In this document: piece after piece, positions 50,896 to 59,576 of the stretch
How positions within the stretch are numbered: position 1 is the stretch's first letter
Layout: every line of letters begins with the position of its first letter
Source: T3SED10-260 sp035363255
GTDB taxonomy: Bacteria; Caldisericota; Caldisericia; UBA6126
Length of the DNA: 64,000 nucleotides
Assembly (NCBI GenBank): GCA_035363255.1
Contig: DAOSES010000009.1
Location: forward strand, 1-64,000
Direction: 5' to 3'
Position numbers and translations under genes: made by a program
The notes under the pieces: generated by a model
What the model saw: the letters and a program-made list of their open reading frames with translations, nothing else
What the model was told of the DNA's origin: nothing
The model's database searches: none

Positions 50896-51444
50896 TTAAG
50901 GGTGGTGGGTTTCTTTGCCAAGTAGGCTCTGACCAAAGCTGAATGCCTCTTTGTTTTTGCCTATTTTTTCTGAGGAAAAAAAATCACCTAAAGCAGAAAA
51001 AAAGCTTTCACCTTTTACAACCTGGGTTTTAGCCACGATATAGCCCATCAGAATCATGTTGGTGACTAGTTTGGTATGGAATTGAATGTCTGCATAGGAG
51101 GTAAATGGGAGACCAAGAGTAGTGACTTCAGTAAGCTCGGTATATTCTGGAACCATAAAGGTATCAATAATTCTGAGGCTGGAGGGTTTGACTCGGTGTC
51201 CATATTTTTTGTAGGAAGCCTGGGTCATGATGGCTGTAATATCGGGATGTAAAACCTCAGGAAAATAGATACTGCGATCAGCAATGACCACTTCACTTTT
51301 AGTTGCTCCACCACGAGCTTCGGCGCCATACACCTGACTCTGAAGAGCGTTCATACCGTCCAAAAGGGCAGCTTTTGCTAATATACGAGCAGCAGTAATT
51401 AATCCCTGACCACCCGATCCTGTTAAGCGTATCTCTGTTCTCAT
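50896..51444 (-). CDS. 2-oxoacid:ferredoxin oxidoreductase, gamma subunit (second operon)
   Basis: A 182-residue gamma subunit, LTGSGGQGLITAARILAKAALL at the start and QVYGAEARGGATKSEVVI in the middle. ATG 51444 (MRTEI) is preferred to the ATG at 51453, as AAGGAG is 11 nt before it and only 2 nt before the other. It is the last gene of the delta-alpha-beta-gamma operon, 18 nt before the corA start, and overlaps the beta gene by 4 nt. The set is KOR-like (2-oxoglutarate type). Confidence 0.88.
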   Translation of the reverse strand: MRTEIRLTGSGGQGLITAARILAKAALLDGMNALQSQVYGAEARGGATKSEVVIADRSIYFPEVLHPDITAIMTQASYKKYGHRVKPSSLRIIDTFMVPEYTELTEVTTLGLPFTSYADIQFHTKLVTNMILMGYIVAKTQVVKGESFFSALGDFFSSEKIGKNKEAFSFGQSLLGKETHHP

Positions 51445-52250
51445 GGCTTGCATATCTCCTTGAGCTTTAGCTCCTTTTTTTGGATGTAGGACATGCGGTC
51501 TTCTTCTACAAATTCGCCAATCAAGATTTTCCCGCTTAGCTCCTCTGGACTCATTTTTTCAGCCTTTTCTTTAAGGATCATATTTTCTTTTTGCCAAAGC
51601 ATCATTTGAGCGGGAGTTTTAAACTGGTTGAGTCTTCCGAAATAGATGGGGCATTGTGTAAAAACCTCGATAGCGGAAAAACCTTGCCTGCTGAGAGCTT
51701 TTTTCATGTATTTTACGGTAGCTTGGAAGTAATAGGTGCCTGATCTGGCAACGTAGCTTGCTCCAGCGCCTGCAAGCAACTTGACGGTGTCAAATTGTTC
51801 CTCAATGGTGCCCTGGGTGGCAGTAGTGCCTTTTTTGCCAGAGGGAGTCAAAGGGGAAACTTGTCCTCCAGTCATACCATAGATGGAGTTGTTGAAAATG
51901 ATGAGTGTGAGATCCATGTTTCTTCGAGCGGCGTGAATGAGGTGGTTGCCTCCAATGGCAAGAGCATCTCCATCCCCGGACATAATCACTACTTTTTTGT
52001 CGGGCCTCATGAGCTTGATGGCAGTAGCAATTGGAATGGCTCTTCCGTGGAGAGTATGAATATTGTCGAATATGGTATAGGTGGAAGAACGTGATGAACA
52101 GCCTATCCCTGAAACAAACACCAGGTCTTCAGTGTTTATGTTTAGATCTTCCAGTGCGGTGAGCATGGCGTGAAGAACAATGCCATTGCCACATCCAGGG
52201 CACCAGATACTGGGAATTCGATCATTGTTTAGATATTTTTCACCGCGCAT
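51441..52250 (-). CDS. 2-oxoacid:ferredoxin oxidoreductase, beta subunit (second operon)
   Basis: A 269-residue TPP-binding subunit. IWCPGCGNGIVLHAMLTALE carries the Cys pair, and GDGDALAIGGNHLIHAARRNMDLTLIIFNNSIYGMTGGQ the TPP/Mg2+ site. The sequence is nearest in style to KorB of 2-oxoglutarate:ferredoxin oxidoreductases. It is about 18 residues longer than the beta subunit of the first operon and clearly a separate paralogue. Confidence 0.9.
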   Translation of the reverse strand: MRGEKYLNNDRIPSIWCPGCGNGIVLHAMLTALEDLNINTEDLVFVSGIGCSSRSSTYTIFDNIHTLHGRAIPIATAIKLMRPDKKVVIMSGDGDALAIGGNHLIHAARRNMDLTLIIFNNSIYGMTGGQVSPLTPSGKKGTTATQGTIEEQFDTVKLLAGAGASYVARSGTYYFQATVKYMKKALSRQGFSAIEVFTQCPIYFGRLNQFKTPAQMMLWQKENMILKEKAEKMSPEELSGKILIGEFVEEDRMSYIQKKELKLKEICKP

Positions 52251-53373
52251 GCTTGCTTATCCTCTCTATTTCGTTACTTAGTTCGTCTGGATTGATGAGG
52301 TTTCCTCCTGTTTTTGACAAGAGAGAAACAGGGATACGATGCCCAACTGTACGTTGAACTTCAAGATAGATCTGACCCAGATTTAGCTCAGGGACAATGA
52401 TATGGTGTGCATGTTTGACTTTTTCCCATAAGCTTTCATCGTGGAAAGGAAAAAGCGTTTTGAGTCGAATCATTCCAACGTTGGGGTGATTTTCTCTTGC
52501 CATCAGGGCTTGTACTGTACGAGCGGAAATTCCATAACAGACTATCATGGTGGGGGCATCGCCATTCCAGACTTCAAGTTCGAATAGGTCTTTGGCGTGT
52601 TTGTCCACTTTCCGGCTTAATCGTTCAATAAGATCTCTTGAAACCTGGTAGTCAGCAGTCTGAAATCCATCGCTCAAATGACTAAGGGCGGTGATGCTGG
52701 TGCCATAACCGTCACCAAGATTTGCCATCACAGGAACATCATCAATGAGCTGGCCATAAGGTTGGTAGTTTTCTTTGCTGGAAGGGTAAGTTCGGTTGAT
52801 GAGGGTGGGGGTGGCTTCAGTATCGAATTCAATTTTCTCGCGCATATGGGTGATGGTTTCGTCGGTGAGAAGAATAACTGGATTGCGAAATCTTTCAGCG
52901 AGATTGAAGGCTTGGATGGTCATATCATACATTTCTTGAACTGAGGCGGGAGACAATACAATGGAAGGATGGTCGCCGTGGGTGCCCCATTTTGCTTGCA
53001 TAACGTCGCCCTGGGAAACTTTGGTGGGAAGACCTGTGGAGGGACCCCCCCGCATTACATTGCAAATGACGATGGGTGCTTCCACCATACAAGCATATCC
53101 GATACCTTCCTGCATCAGTGAAAAGCCTGGACCAGAGGTGGCTGTCATTGCTTTGGCGCCAGCCATAGAAGCACCAACAATCGCTACTATGCTTGCAATT
53201 TCATCTTCCATTTGGATAAATGTTTTCCCTTTTTTGGGAAGCAAATTTGATAAATGCTCTGCAACTTCGGTGGAGGGAGTGATGGGATAGCCGGCAAAAA
53301 AATCAAGACCAGCCTTCATGGCTCCATGAGCACATGCTTCTGCACCCTGCCAAATGTCTTTAAAGATTTTCAT
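52240..53373 (-). CDS. 2-oxoacid:ferredoxin oxidoreductase, alpha subunit (second operon)
   Basis: A 377-residue alpha subunit: FFAGYPITPSTEVAEHLSNLL near the N-terminus, then QMEDEIASIVAIVGASMAGAKAMTATSGPGFSLMQEGIGYA and GGPSTGLPTKVSQGDVMQA, typical of KorA-type subunits acting on 2-oxoglutarate. The C-terminal domain has LIDDVPVM and LSKTGGN. It overlaps the ferredoxin gene by 14 nt and the beta gene by 11 nt. Confidence 0.9.
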   Translation of the reverse strand: MKIFKDIWQGAEACAHGAMKAGLDFFAGYPITPSTEVAEHLSNLLPKKGKTFIQMEDEIASIVAIVGASMAGAKAMTATSGPGFSLMQEGIGYACMVEAPIVICNVMRGGPSTGLPTKVSQGDVMQAKWGTHGDHPSIVLSPASVQEMYDMTIQAFNLAERFRNPVILLTDETITHMREKIEFDTEATPTLINRTYPSSKENYQPYGQLIDDVPVMANLGDGYGTSITALSHLSDGFQTADYQVSRDLIERLSRKVDKHAKDLFELEVWNGDAPTMIVCYGISARTVQALMARENHPNVGMIRLKTLFPFHDESLWEKVKHAHHIIVPELNLGQIYLEVQRTVGHRIPVSLLSKTGGNLINPDELSNEIERISKHAR

Positions 53374-53566
53374 TTTGGATTTCTACCTCAATAGCAAAAT
53401 CAGGACAAGCCTGTTCGCAAATTTTACAAGCGATGCAAGCATCAAGATCGCTAATGTATAAACGCTCATTTTCATCCTGAGCAAGGACTTTTTTGGGGCA
53501 TAAAGTTACGCAGATGCCACAAGATTTGCATCGATGCTTATGAATGGTGATCTTTTTTGATTTCAA
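53360..53566 (-). CDS. 2[4Fe-4S] ferredoxin, delta subunit of KOR
   Basis: A 68-residue ferredoxin with two cluster motifs: CKSCGICVTLCPKK and CIACKICEQACPD, both of the C-x2-C-x2-C-x3-C-P type. It donates or accepts the electrons of the oxidoreductase. TTG start at 53566, AAGGAG 8 nt upstream. This subunit has no counterpart beside the first oxidoreductase operon (8.2-10.6 kb). Confidence 0.92.
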   Translation of the reverse strand: MKSKKITIHKHRCKSCGICVTLCPKKVLAQDENERLYISDLDACIACKICEQACPDFAIEVEIQNENL

Positions 53567-53656
53567 AATCTATACTCCTTTTTTTCATAGCATTTTTAAA
53601 TTTACATCATATGGTACTTTTTGTCAAATTGGCTTGAATAAAAGAAAAAAAACATA

Positions 53657-56638
53657 TTACTCAATGACAACCCTCGAAAAACCGTTCTTTTTTGAAACAC
53701 GTATAAGGGTTTGGAAATAGTCTTTTAACTCGTCCAAATGGGTTACTACGATGACTTTTTCAAAATCCTTCGATATTCTGTTGATGCATTCCACAAAACG
53801 CAAAATTCCATCTTTGTCCTGGGTACCAAATCCCTCGTCTATCATAAGCATAGAAAGCCTTGCTCCCGATTTGTTGGATAGGACGTAAGAAATTGCGATT
53901 CGGATAGCAAGATCGACCTTGAATTTTTCTCCACCGCTAAACAATTCATAAGATCTGAGTTGTCCTTCATTTGAAATGTCGATATCCATGGTTTCTTTAA
54001 AGCTACCCTTTTTGGTTTTGGATTGAACCTTGAAAAAGACTTGCAATCTGCCATCAGAAATAATATCTAGGATTTGATTGGCTTTGTTTTCAATCTCTGG
54101 CAGAGCGTTTTCGATAATAAAAGATTGAATACCGTTTTTGCTGAATAGATCAGTGGCTCTTTGGAGTAGGGCCTCTTGGTGGTAAAGAATTCGGTATTCC
54201 TGATTTTTTTCTTCATATTCGGTTTCAAGAAGCTTGTAGTGTGACATTTTTTCCAAGGTAGCGGCTTGGACTTTGACCAGGTTTTCACGGATATTGCTTG
54301 CTTCATTAAGCGATGCTTCGTGTAGAGAGATGATTTTATTGATGCCTTCAAGATCTGCGGAGTTGTAGGTGATGGAGTTAATTTCTTCGCTTGATTTTGC
54401 AATTAATCGCGAAAGTTGCTCCATTTTTTCGTCAATTTTTTTAATTTCCGAAGTAAGGAGTTGTTTTTCGTTGAGTTTTTGATCGAGTTTCTTTTTTTCT
54501 GTTTCTAAATATTGAAAACTTCCTATATTTTGTTTGATTTCTTTGTGGAGAACAGGGTTGTAAGAGATTTCAAAAAGCTTTTTTTCGAAGTCACGAACAT
54601 CTTCTTGAAGGTCTCTGGAATAGTCTTTAGTTTCCAGTTTTCTATTCAGCATCAAAAGTTTTTCGGTGATTGAAGGGAGTTTTTGCTCTGCTTCCATGGC
54701 TTTTCCCATTTGAGCGTGTAGCTCTCCCAGGGTGCGAAGAATGTTTCCTTCCAGGGATAGGTGTTGAAGGTGTCCTGTATATTGCTTGTCTGCAGAAACA
54801 TAACGAGAGCGAAAATCCTGTTTTTTCTTGAGCAATTTGTCAAGATTCATTTGGTGTTGAGATTCCATGACTTTTAGTTTGTACAACTCGTCGTTAAGGC
54901 TACGGAGTTGGGTTTTGGCTGTACTGCAATTCGTCTTTTTTTCGATACATTCTTGTTCTTTTTGAATGCTTTCTTCAAGACGATGTTTTACTTTTGATTT
55001 ATCGCTGAGTGCTACTTGGATTTCCTCAATTTTTTTTAGATTGTTGCGTATGGTTTCGCTTTTTTGTTCCAGGTTTTTTTTGTAGTTGAGTTTTAGTTCG
55101 GTTTCTCTTTGTTCTGAAAGGTGGGTCCCGCAGACGGGGCACATCTTGACTCCTTCGGTCTTGGAAAGGATGGCAAGCTTTTCTTCCAGATCCAGGATGG
55201 TCTTTTTGGTTTCGTCTATTTGGGCTGTATACACTGTGATTTTGGAGCTTTCCTTGATGATGTCGGCATTGATTACTTCAAGTCGGGCTTTGTTTTCTTT
55301 GATGAGGTTGTATTGTTCGTCTATATTGGCTTCTTCTCGAATAATATCTTCAAGATAGTATATCTTTTTGCTAACTTCGTCTTTTTTTTCTTTAACTGTC
55401 TCCAAATTGCGTTTTAACTCAGCTTGGTTTTCCTCGATGATGGTAAGTTGGCGATCGATGTCGGAGAGAGTTTTTTCAAGCTCATTTTTTTTAAATTTGA
55501 TTCGTTCAAGCTCTTTTTGTTCGCCTTGAAGGGATTGTATCCTGAGATTGACTGAAGTGAGATTGCTTTTTTCGTGCAGGTAAATGCTCTCCTCTTTTTC
55601 GAGTTCTGCTTTTTCCAGACGAAGTCGGTGCTCTTCTTTGGCTATTTTCTCCCTGAGTTCAGCTATTTTCTTTTCAAGGCGACTCTTGGCTTCAAAGTTT
55701 TCATTCATCTTTTTGTCGCGAGTGATGTAGTCAACCAGGCGATAATAGCCAGTTTCAATTTCGTTTTGTTTGAGAATAACCTTTTGAGCTTCATCAATTT
55801 GAGCTAAATAATTGCTTTTGTCCTGATGGAGATTGTTTAGGTTGATTTTCTCTCTATCCAGTTGCTCGATCAGGTGTTGTTTGTTTATCAGACTTTTTTC
55901 GATGTTGTTTTTTTCGATCCCAATTTGTTGTATTTTGTTTTTCAAGTCTTTGATTTCAGTTTCTTTGGTGGCGATAAGTTGGTTGATATCTGACAATTGG
56001 TCTTCTATGCTGGCTTTTTGGGTAAGTTTTTCTTTGGTTTGATCCATATAGGTTTTTAGCAAAGTGAGTTTGATGGAGGTATTTTTTCGCTTATTACTGC
56101 ACAATTCTCTGAGTTGCTCGTAGATGTTGAGTTGCAAAATTTCTGCAAGGAGTTCTTTTCGTTCGGAAGGATCTTTTCGAGTAAAGGAATCAGCTTTTCC
56201 CTGCATGATCATGACTGAGGATACAAAGAGCTCATAGTTAACACGAATGAGGGAATGGATTTTATCTTGAGTGGCTTTAAGGGTGGAACATGATATGTTA
56301 ATCCATTGGTCTTCCTCGTTTAAGAAAAGCTCCAAGTCTGTACTTTGTTTGGCGAGATCTCTTTTTCGTATCACTCGATATAAACGTTTTTCCATTTGGA
56401 AATCGAGCTCAATACGGCAGAAATCTTCGCCTGCAGTGATTAAACGGTCGGCATTGTCACCACTTTTGCTGGTGCCTCGGGCCACGCCAAAGAGTGCGTA
56501 GGTGATAGCGTCAAGGATGGAAGATTTGCCTGCTCCATTTTCTCCTATAATGACTGCTGAAGATATAGGGGAAAAATCGATTTCGGTGATACCACGGTAG
56601 GAAAGAAAACTTTGCAGAAGAATCCTTTGGGGTATCAT
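53657..56638 (-). CDS. sbcC: Exonuclease SbcC (Rad50-like SMC ATPase)
   Basis: A 993-residue SMC-type ATPase of the SbcCD nuclease, which opens hairpins and trims DNA ends. Walker A GENGAGKSSILDAITYALFG (32-51), two long coiled coils, and a zinc hook CPVCGTH near residue 499. The C-terminal half has LFSGGEKFKVDLAIRIAIS (signature, near 900) and LSMLMIDEGFGTQD (Walker B). It overlaps sbcD by 4 nt and is the last gene of the mre-min-sbc series. Confidence 0.94.
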   Translation of the reverse strand: MIPQRILLQSFLSYRGITEIDFSPISSAVIIGENGAGKSSILDAITYALFGVARGTSKSGDNADRLITAGEDFCRIELDFQMEKRLYRVIRKRDLAKQSTDLELFLNEEDQWINISCSTLKATQDKIHSLIRVNYELFVSSVMIMQGKADSFTRKDPSERKELLAEILQLNIYEQLRELCSNKRKNTSIKLTLLKTYMDQTKEKLTQKASIEDQLSDINQLIATKETEIKDLKNKIQQIGIEKNNIEKSLINKQHLIEQLDREKINLNNLHQDKSNYLAQIDEAQKVILKQNEIETGYYRLVDYITRDKKMNENFEAKSRLEKKIAELREKIAKEEHRLRLEKAELEKEESIYLHEKSNLTSVNLRIQSLQGEQKELERIKFKKNELEKTLSDIDRQLTIIEENQAELKRNLETVKEKKDEVSKKIYYLEDIIREEANIDEQYNLIKENKARLEVINADIIKESSKITVYTAQIDETKKTILDLEEKLAILSKTEGVKMCPVCGTHLSEQRETELKLNYKKNLEQKSETIRNNLKKIEEIQVALSDKSKVKHRLEESIQKEQECIEKKTNCSTAKTQLRSLNDELYKLKVMESQHQMNLDKLLKKKQDFRSRYVSADKQYTGHLQHLSLEGNILRTLGELHAQMGKAMEAEQKLPSITEKLLMLNRKLETKDYSRDLQEDVRDFEKKLFEISYNPVLHKEIKQNIGSFQYLETEKKKLDQKLNEKQLLTSEIKKIDEKMEQLSRLIAKSSEEINSITYNSADLEGINKIISLHEASLNEASNIRENLVKVQAATLEKMSHYKLLETEYEEKNQEYRILYHQEALLQRATDLFSKNGIQSFIIENALPEIENKANQILDIISDGRLQVFFKVQSKTKKGSFKETMDIDISNEGQLRSYELFSGGEKFKVDLAIRIAISYVLSNKSGARLSMLMIDEGFGTQDKDGILRFVECINRISKDFEKVIVVTHLDELKDYFQTLIRVSKKNGFSRVVIE

Positions 56639-57876
56639 GCTTCGCCGAGTTCTTCCATGAGTTGCTGGGTTAAGATGCTTAGGTCTTTTTCATATTCAAG
56701 CAAAAAGTCATCATTGGAGGCTTTGATGTATTGTTGAAGGGCTTCGAGGGGATCCAGATCGGAAGAAAGAGAGCTAATGCGGGGAATAGCTCGTTTTTTT
56801 CTATCAATGTGAATGGAGGAAATGATATGACAGCGTTCGGAAAAATCCCGTCTGATTTTTTGTTCATCCACTTCCGCTTCTCCGTGCAGAGTGATATTGA
56901 TGCGAACAATATCCTCTTGATAATTGGCAGCATCAAACAATTCTTTGCATTTAATGTATAGATCATCTTCAGGGTTGATATCCAGGTTGAAGGTAATGAA
57001 TCTGCGTTGTTGGGGCACTTTTACAAACTTGGCTGAGGTTTTATTTTTTTGAGCGTCAAATTCTATGCTCATAAAACCATGATCATAGCTTGCTTCTCCA
57101 AAATCAAGAGCAGTGAGACTTCCTGGATAGGACAAAACTGGAACTGATTTGTCTTCGTCAAAGATCTGTGGCTTATGGATGTGTCCCATAGCGACATAGG
57201 AAAAAACGGGATCATTCAATACTGATTTTGAAAGGTAAACTTCATTTCCGACGATGGTTGGTCTCCAGTTGTCATACATGGCTTCTCGGACGGTAAGGTG
57301 GGCTGTAAGGATGGTGGGAACTTTGGCTTTGATTTCTTTTTTAAACCCCCCAATAATTCGTGTTATTACGAGTTGTGTGATTTCGTTGCGCTTGTTTTCT
57401 TCAATGTTTTTGTTGATCATGAATTCACGAATCATATTCCGTTCAAGAAAGGGGATACCAGCTACTTGAAGAGGACCATTTTTAGTTTCAATGGTGAGTA
57501 CTTTGGCTTCATCAAATAGGTAAACAGATGGGATTTTGAGTTCTTTGAAAAGTTGAAGAGAGGATATACGTTCCATTGAAAGAATGGAGTCATGGTTGCC
57601 GATTAAGAGCAATACAGGGATCTGCTGGCTTATCAGAAGGCTCAGGCGTTTGCAAAATTCGTTTTGAACGAAAATGTTGGGTTCTCGATGGTGATAGATG
57701 TCCCCGGCTATAATCAATGCGTCAATGTCTTCTTTGATGGCTTTTTCGACCAGCCAATCCAGGGAAGCAAAGAAATCAAGGATACGAGTATTGGCTTGAG
57801 TGTTTGGATCTAATTTGCCATAGCTCTCAATGCCAAGGTGTAAGTCAGCTGTATGAAATACTTTGATTTTACTCAT
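56635..57876 (-). CDS. sbcD: Exonuclease SbcD (Mre11-like)
   Basis: A 413-residue Mn2+-dependent nuclease partner of SbcC. The phosphoesterase motifs in order are HTADLHLG (8-15), IAGDIYHHREP, LIGNHDS, LTAHLTV and AMGHIHKPQ. The C-terminal 120 residues hold the helical region that contacts SbcC. The start overlaps the end of minE by 8 nt, so repair genes here share a transcript with division-site genes, which is unusual. Confidence 0.93.
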   Translation of the reverse strand: MSKIKVFHTADLHLGIESYGKLDPNTQANTRILDFFASLDWLVEKAIKEDIDALIIAGDIYHHREPNIFVQNEFCKRLSLLISQQIPVLLLIGNHDSILSMERISSLQLFKELKIPSVYLFDEAKVLTIETKNGPLQVAGIPFLERNMIREFMINKNIEENKRNEITQLVITRIIGGFKKEIKAKVPTILTAHLTVREAMYDNWRPTIVGNEVYLSKSVLNDPVFSYVAMGHIHKPQIFDEDKSVPVLSYPGSLTALDFGEASYDHGFMSIEFDAQKNKTSAKFVKVPQQRRFITFNLDINPEDDLYIKCKELFDAANYQEDIVRINITLHGEAEVDEQKIRRDFSERCHIISSIHIDRKKRAIPRISSLSSDLDPLEALQQYIKASNDDFLLEYEKDLSILTQQLMEELGEA

Positions 57877-58108
57877 ACTCCTCGGCTTTGACGCTTGGTT
57901 TTAGGGGGAGGTCAGCAGAGAGATGATAACCCTCATTGGAGTTTTCTTCGATGATAAGTTTGATTTTGCGTTTATCCACATCAAGGTATTTTGAAATGAT
58001 TGATCCCAGCTCTTTTTTTAGAATACGAAAAGAACCTGGCGATAAAACACTTCTATCCTTTTCAAGGATTTGCTGAAGTCTATTTTTTGCTTTGTTTCCG
58101 GTTTTCAT
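57869..58108 (-). CDS. minE: Cell division topological specificity factor MinE
   Basis: A 79-residue MinE. The anti-MinCD helix (KNRLQQILEKDR) and the topological domain (RILKKELGSIISKYLDVDKRKIKLIIEE) are recognisable. ATG 58108 follows AAGGGG; a GTG at 58117 would add three residues. The N-terminus (MKTGNKAKNRL) lacks the hydrophobic residues of the membrane-targeting segment of E. coli MinE. It overlaps sbcD and is 12 nt after minD. Confidence 0.85.
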   Translation of the reverse strand: MKTGNKAKNRLQQILEKDRSVLSPGSFRILKKELGSIISKYLDVDKRKIKLIIEENSNEGYHLSADLPLKPSVKAEEYE

Positions 58109-58120
58109 TTTTCCCACCCC

Positions 58121-58942
58121 TTAGCGATTCATTGTAAATGACCTTTTGACTTTTTTCCAGAGGGATTCAGTTTTACTTTTGGCGAAATCCTGAGCAGGAA
58201 GGTCTTTTTGACCTGCAAGGGACTTTGCAATATCGTAAAAGAATTGGTACATTGGGTGTTTGTTGTGATATGATATGGGTTTGCCCTCATTTGATGACAG
58301 CAAGATGGATATATCTTCAGGGATAACACCGAGAAGTTTGATTCCAAGTAATTCTACTATGTCTTTCACTGAAATCATGTCCATTTTTTGGCTTAGATCA
58401 TGTTGATATCGGTTGACAATGAGTTGTATTTTTTTAATTTTTTCGAGCTCAAGAATGCCAATTACTCTGTCAGCATCTCGAATGGAAGAAACTTCAGGAT
58501 TGACAATCACAATAGCCCTATCCGCTGATCGAATTGCATTTTTAAAGCCATATTCGATGCCAGCAGGACAATCAATCAGGATATAGTCAAAGGTATTTTT
58601 GAGTTGAAGAATAATTTGCCTAAATGCATCTTTACTGAGATCTTCTTTGAGATGTGATTGAGAGGCTGCAATAATGGAAAGATTGTTTCCAGAGCGATGA
58701 TCTTTAACCAGAGCTTGCTCGATTGTGCATATTCCATGAGCTATATCCACCACATTAAAGCGAATTTTATTTTCGATACCAAGCACAATATCCAGGTTTC
58801 GGAGGCCAATATCAGCGTCCAACAAGACTGTTTTGAATCCAAGATTGGCTAATGCAACCCCGATATTGGCGAGAAGAGTGGTTTTGCCCACTCCTCCTTT
58901 ACCCGAAGTGAAAACTATGGCTTCACTCATACCCAAACTCAT
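58121..58942 (-). CDS. minD: Septum site-determining ATPase MinD
   Basis: A 273-residue ParA-type ATPase that recruits MinC to the membrane. The deviant Walker A is FTSGKGGVGKTTL, followed by VLLDADIGLRNLDIVLG and LIDCPAGIEYGFKNAI. The C-terminus ends with the basic amphipathic segment SLWKKVKRSFTMNR, suited to membrane binding. ATG 58942 follows GGAG with 7-nt spacing. Overlaps minC by 20 nt. Confidence 0.96.
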   Translation of the reverse strand: MSLGMSEAIVFTSGKGGVGKTTLLANIGVALANLGFKTVLLDADIGLRNLDIVLGIENKIRFNVVDIAHGICTIEQALVKDHRSGNNLSIIAASQSHLKEDLSKDAFRQIILQLKNTFDYILIDCPAGIEYGFKNAIRSADRAIVIVNPEVSSIRDADRVIGILELEKIKKIQLIVNRYQHDLSQKMDMISVKDIVELLGIKLLGVIPEDISILLSSNEGKPISYHNKHPMYQFFYDIAKSLAGQKDLPAQDFAKSKTESLWKKVKRSFTMNR

Positions 58943-59576
58943 TTTGTGGCTCCACCTTTAACTCCTGGTCTTGGATGGAGACGACAACATATTGCTTCAA
59001 CCAGGAGGGATCTGGGTTGGAAGGAAGCTTGAATCCACCAAGAGTCAATTGAAGAGGTGAAAAACCCTTGCAAACCACGATTGCTTTGGTGTTGGACTCG
59101 AGTCCGGCATATACTTCACCGCGAAGGGATCCAAAGATATACACCGATCCTTTGGCATATATTTGAGATCCTGGATGCATATTGCCCAGCAGTATAACGT
59201 CTCCTTCTGAGCGAAGCTCTTGGCCAGCTCTGAGTGCGTTGGAAGCAAGGAGAGGGGGGGTAAATATGGAATCATCAACGCAGGAAAGTTGTTCTGTGCT
59301 TGGAGAATCATTTTTCCAGGGCAAAGGCAAAACTTCCATTTTTGTCTTGTCACGAATGAGTTTTCGCGCCATTCCCAACTCGTCGGGATCGAGAGGGCTT
59401 GCTGCTCCTCTCACAAAAAGAGTGTTTTCGCTTAGAAATTTTTTGTTGGCTTTTATTTTGCTGATGGCAAGTTTGATTAGCTTTTCGTAATCGTGGGTGG
59501 TATCAAGCAGGATTAAAATTCCTTGCTCGATCCCTTTAAAGGTGACTGCTTGATCGGGTATCGTCGATTTAGGCAT
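58923..59576 (-). CDS. minC: Septum site-determining protein MinC
   Basis: A 217-residue FtsZ polymerisation inhibitor. An N-terminal alpha/beta domain (to about 100) is joined to a right-handed beta-helix with LRAGQELRSEGDVILLGNMHPGSQIYAKGSVYIFGSLRGEVYAG, the MinC_C signature. ATG 59576 is preferred to the longer reading from 59678, because GGAGG lies 8 nt before it. Overlaps mrdA by 8 nt and minD by 20 nt. Confidence 0.93.
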   Translation of the reverse strand: MPKSTIPDQAVTFKGIEQGILILLDTTHDYEKLIKLAISKIKANKKFLSENTLFVRGAASPLDPDELGMARKLIRDKTKMEVLPLPWKNDSPSTEQLSCVDDSIFTPPLLASNALRAGQELRSEGDVILLGNMHPGSQIYAKGSVYIFGSLRGEVYAGLESNTKAIVVCKGFSPLQLTLGGFKLPSNPDPSWLKQYVVVSIQDQELKVEPQNEFGYE

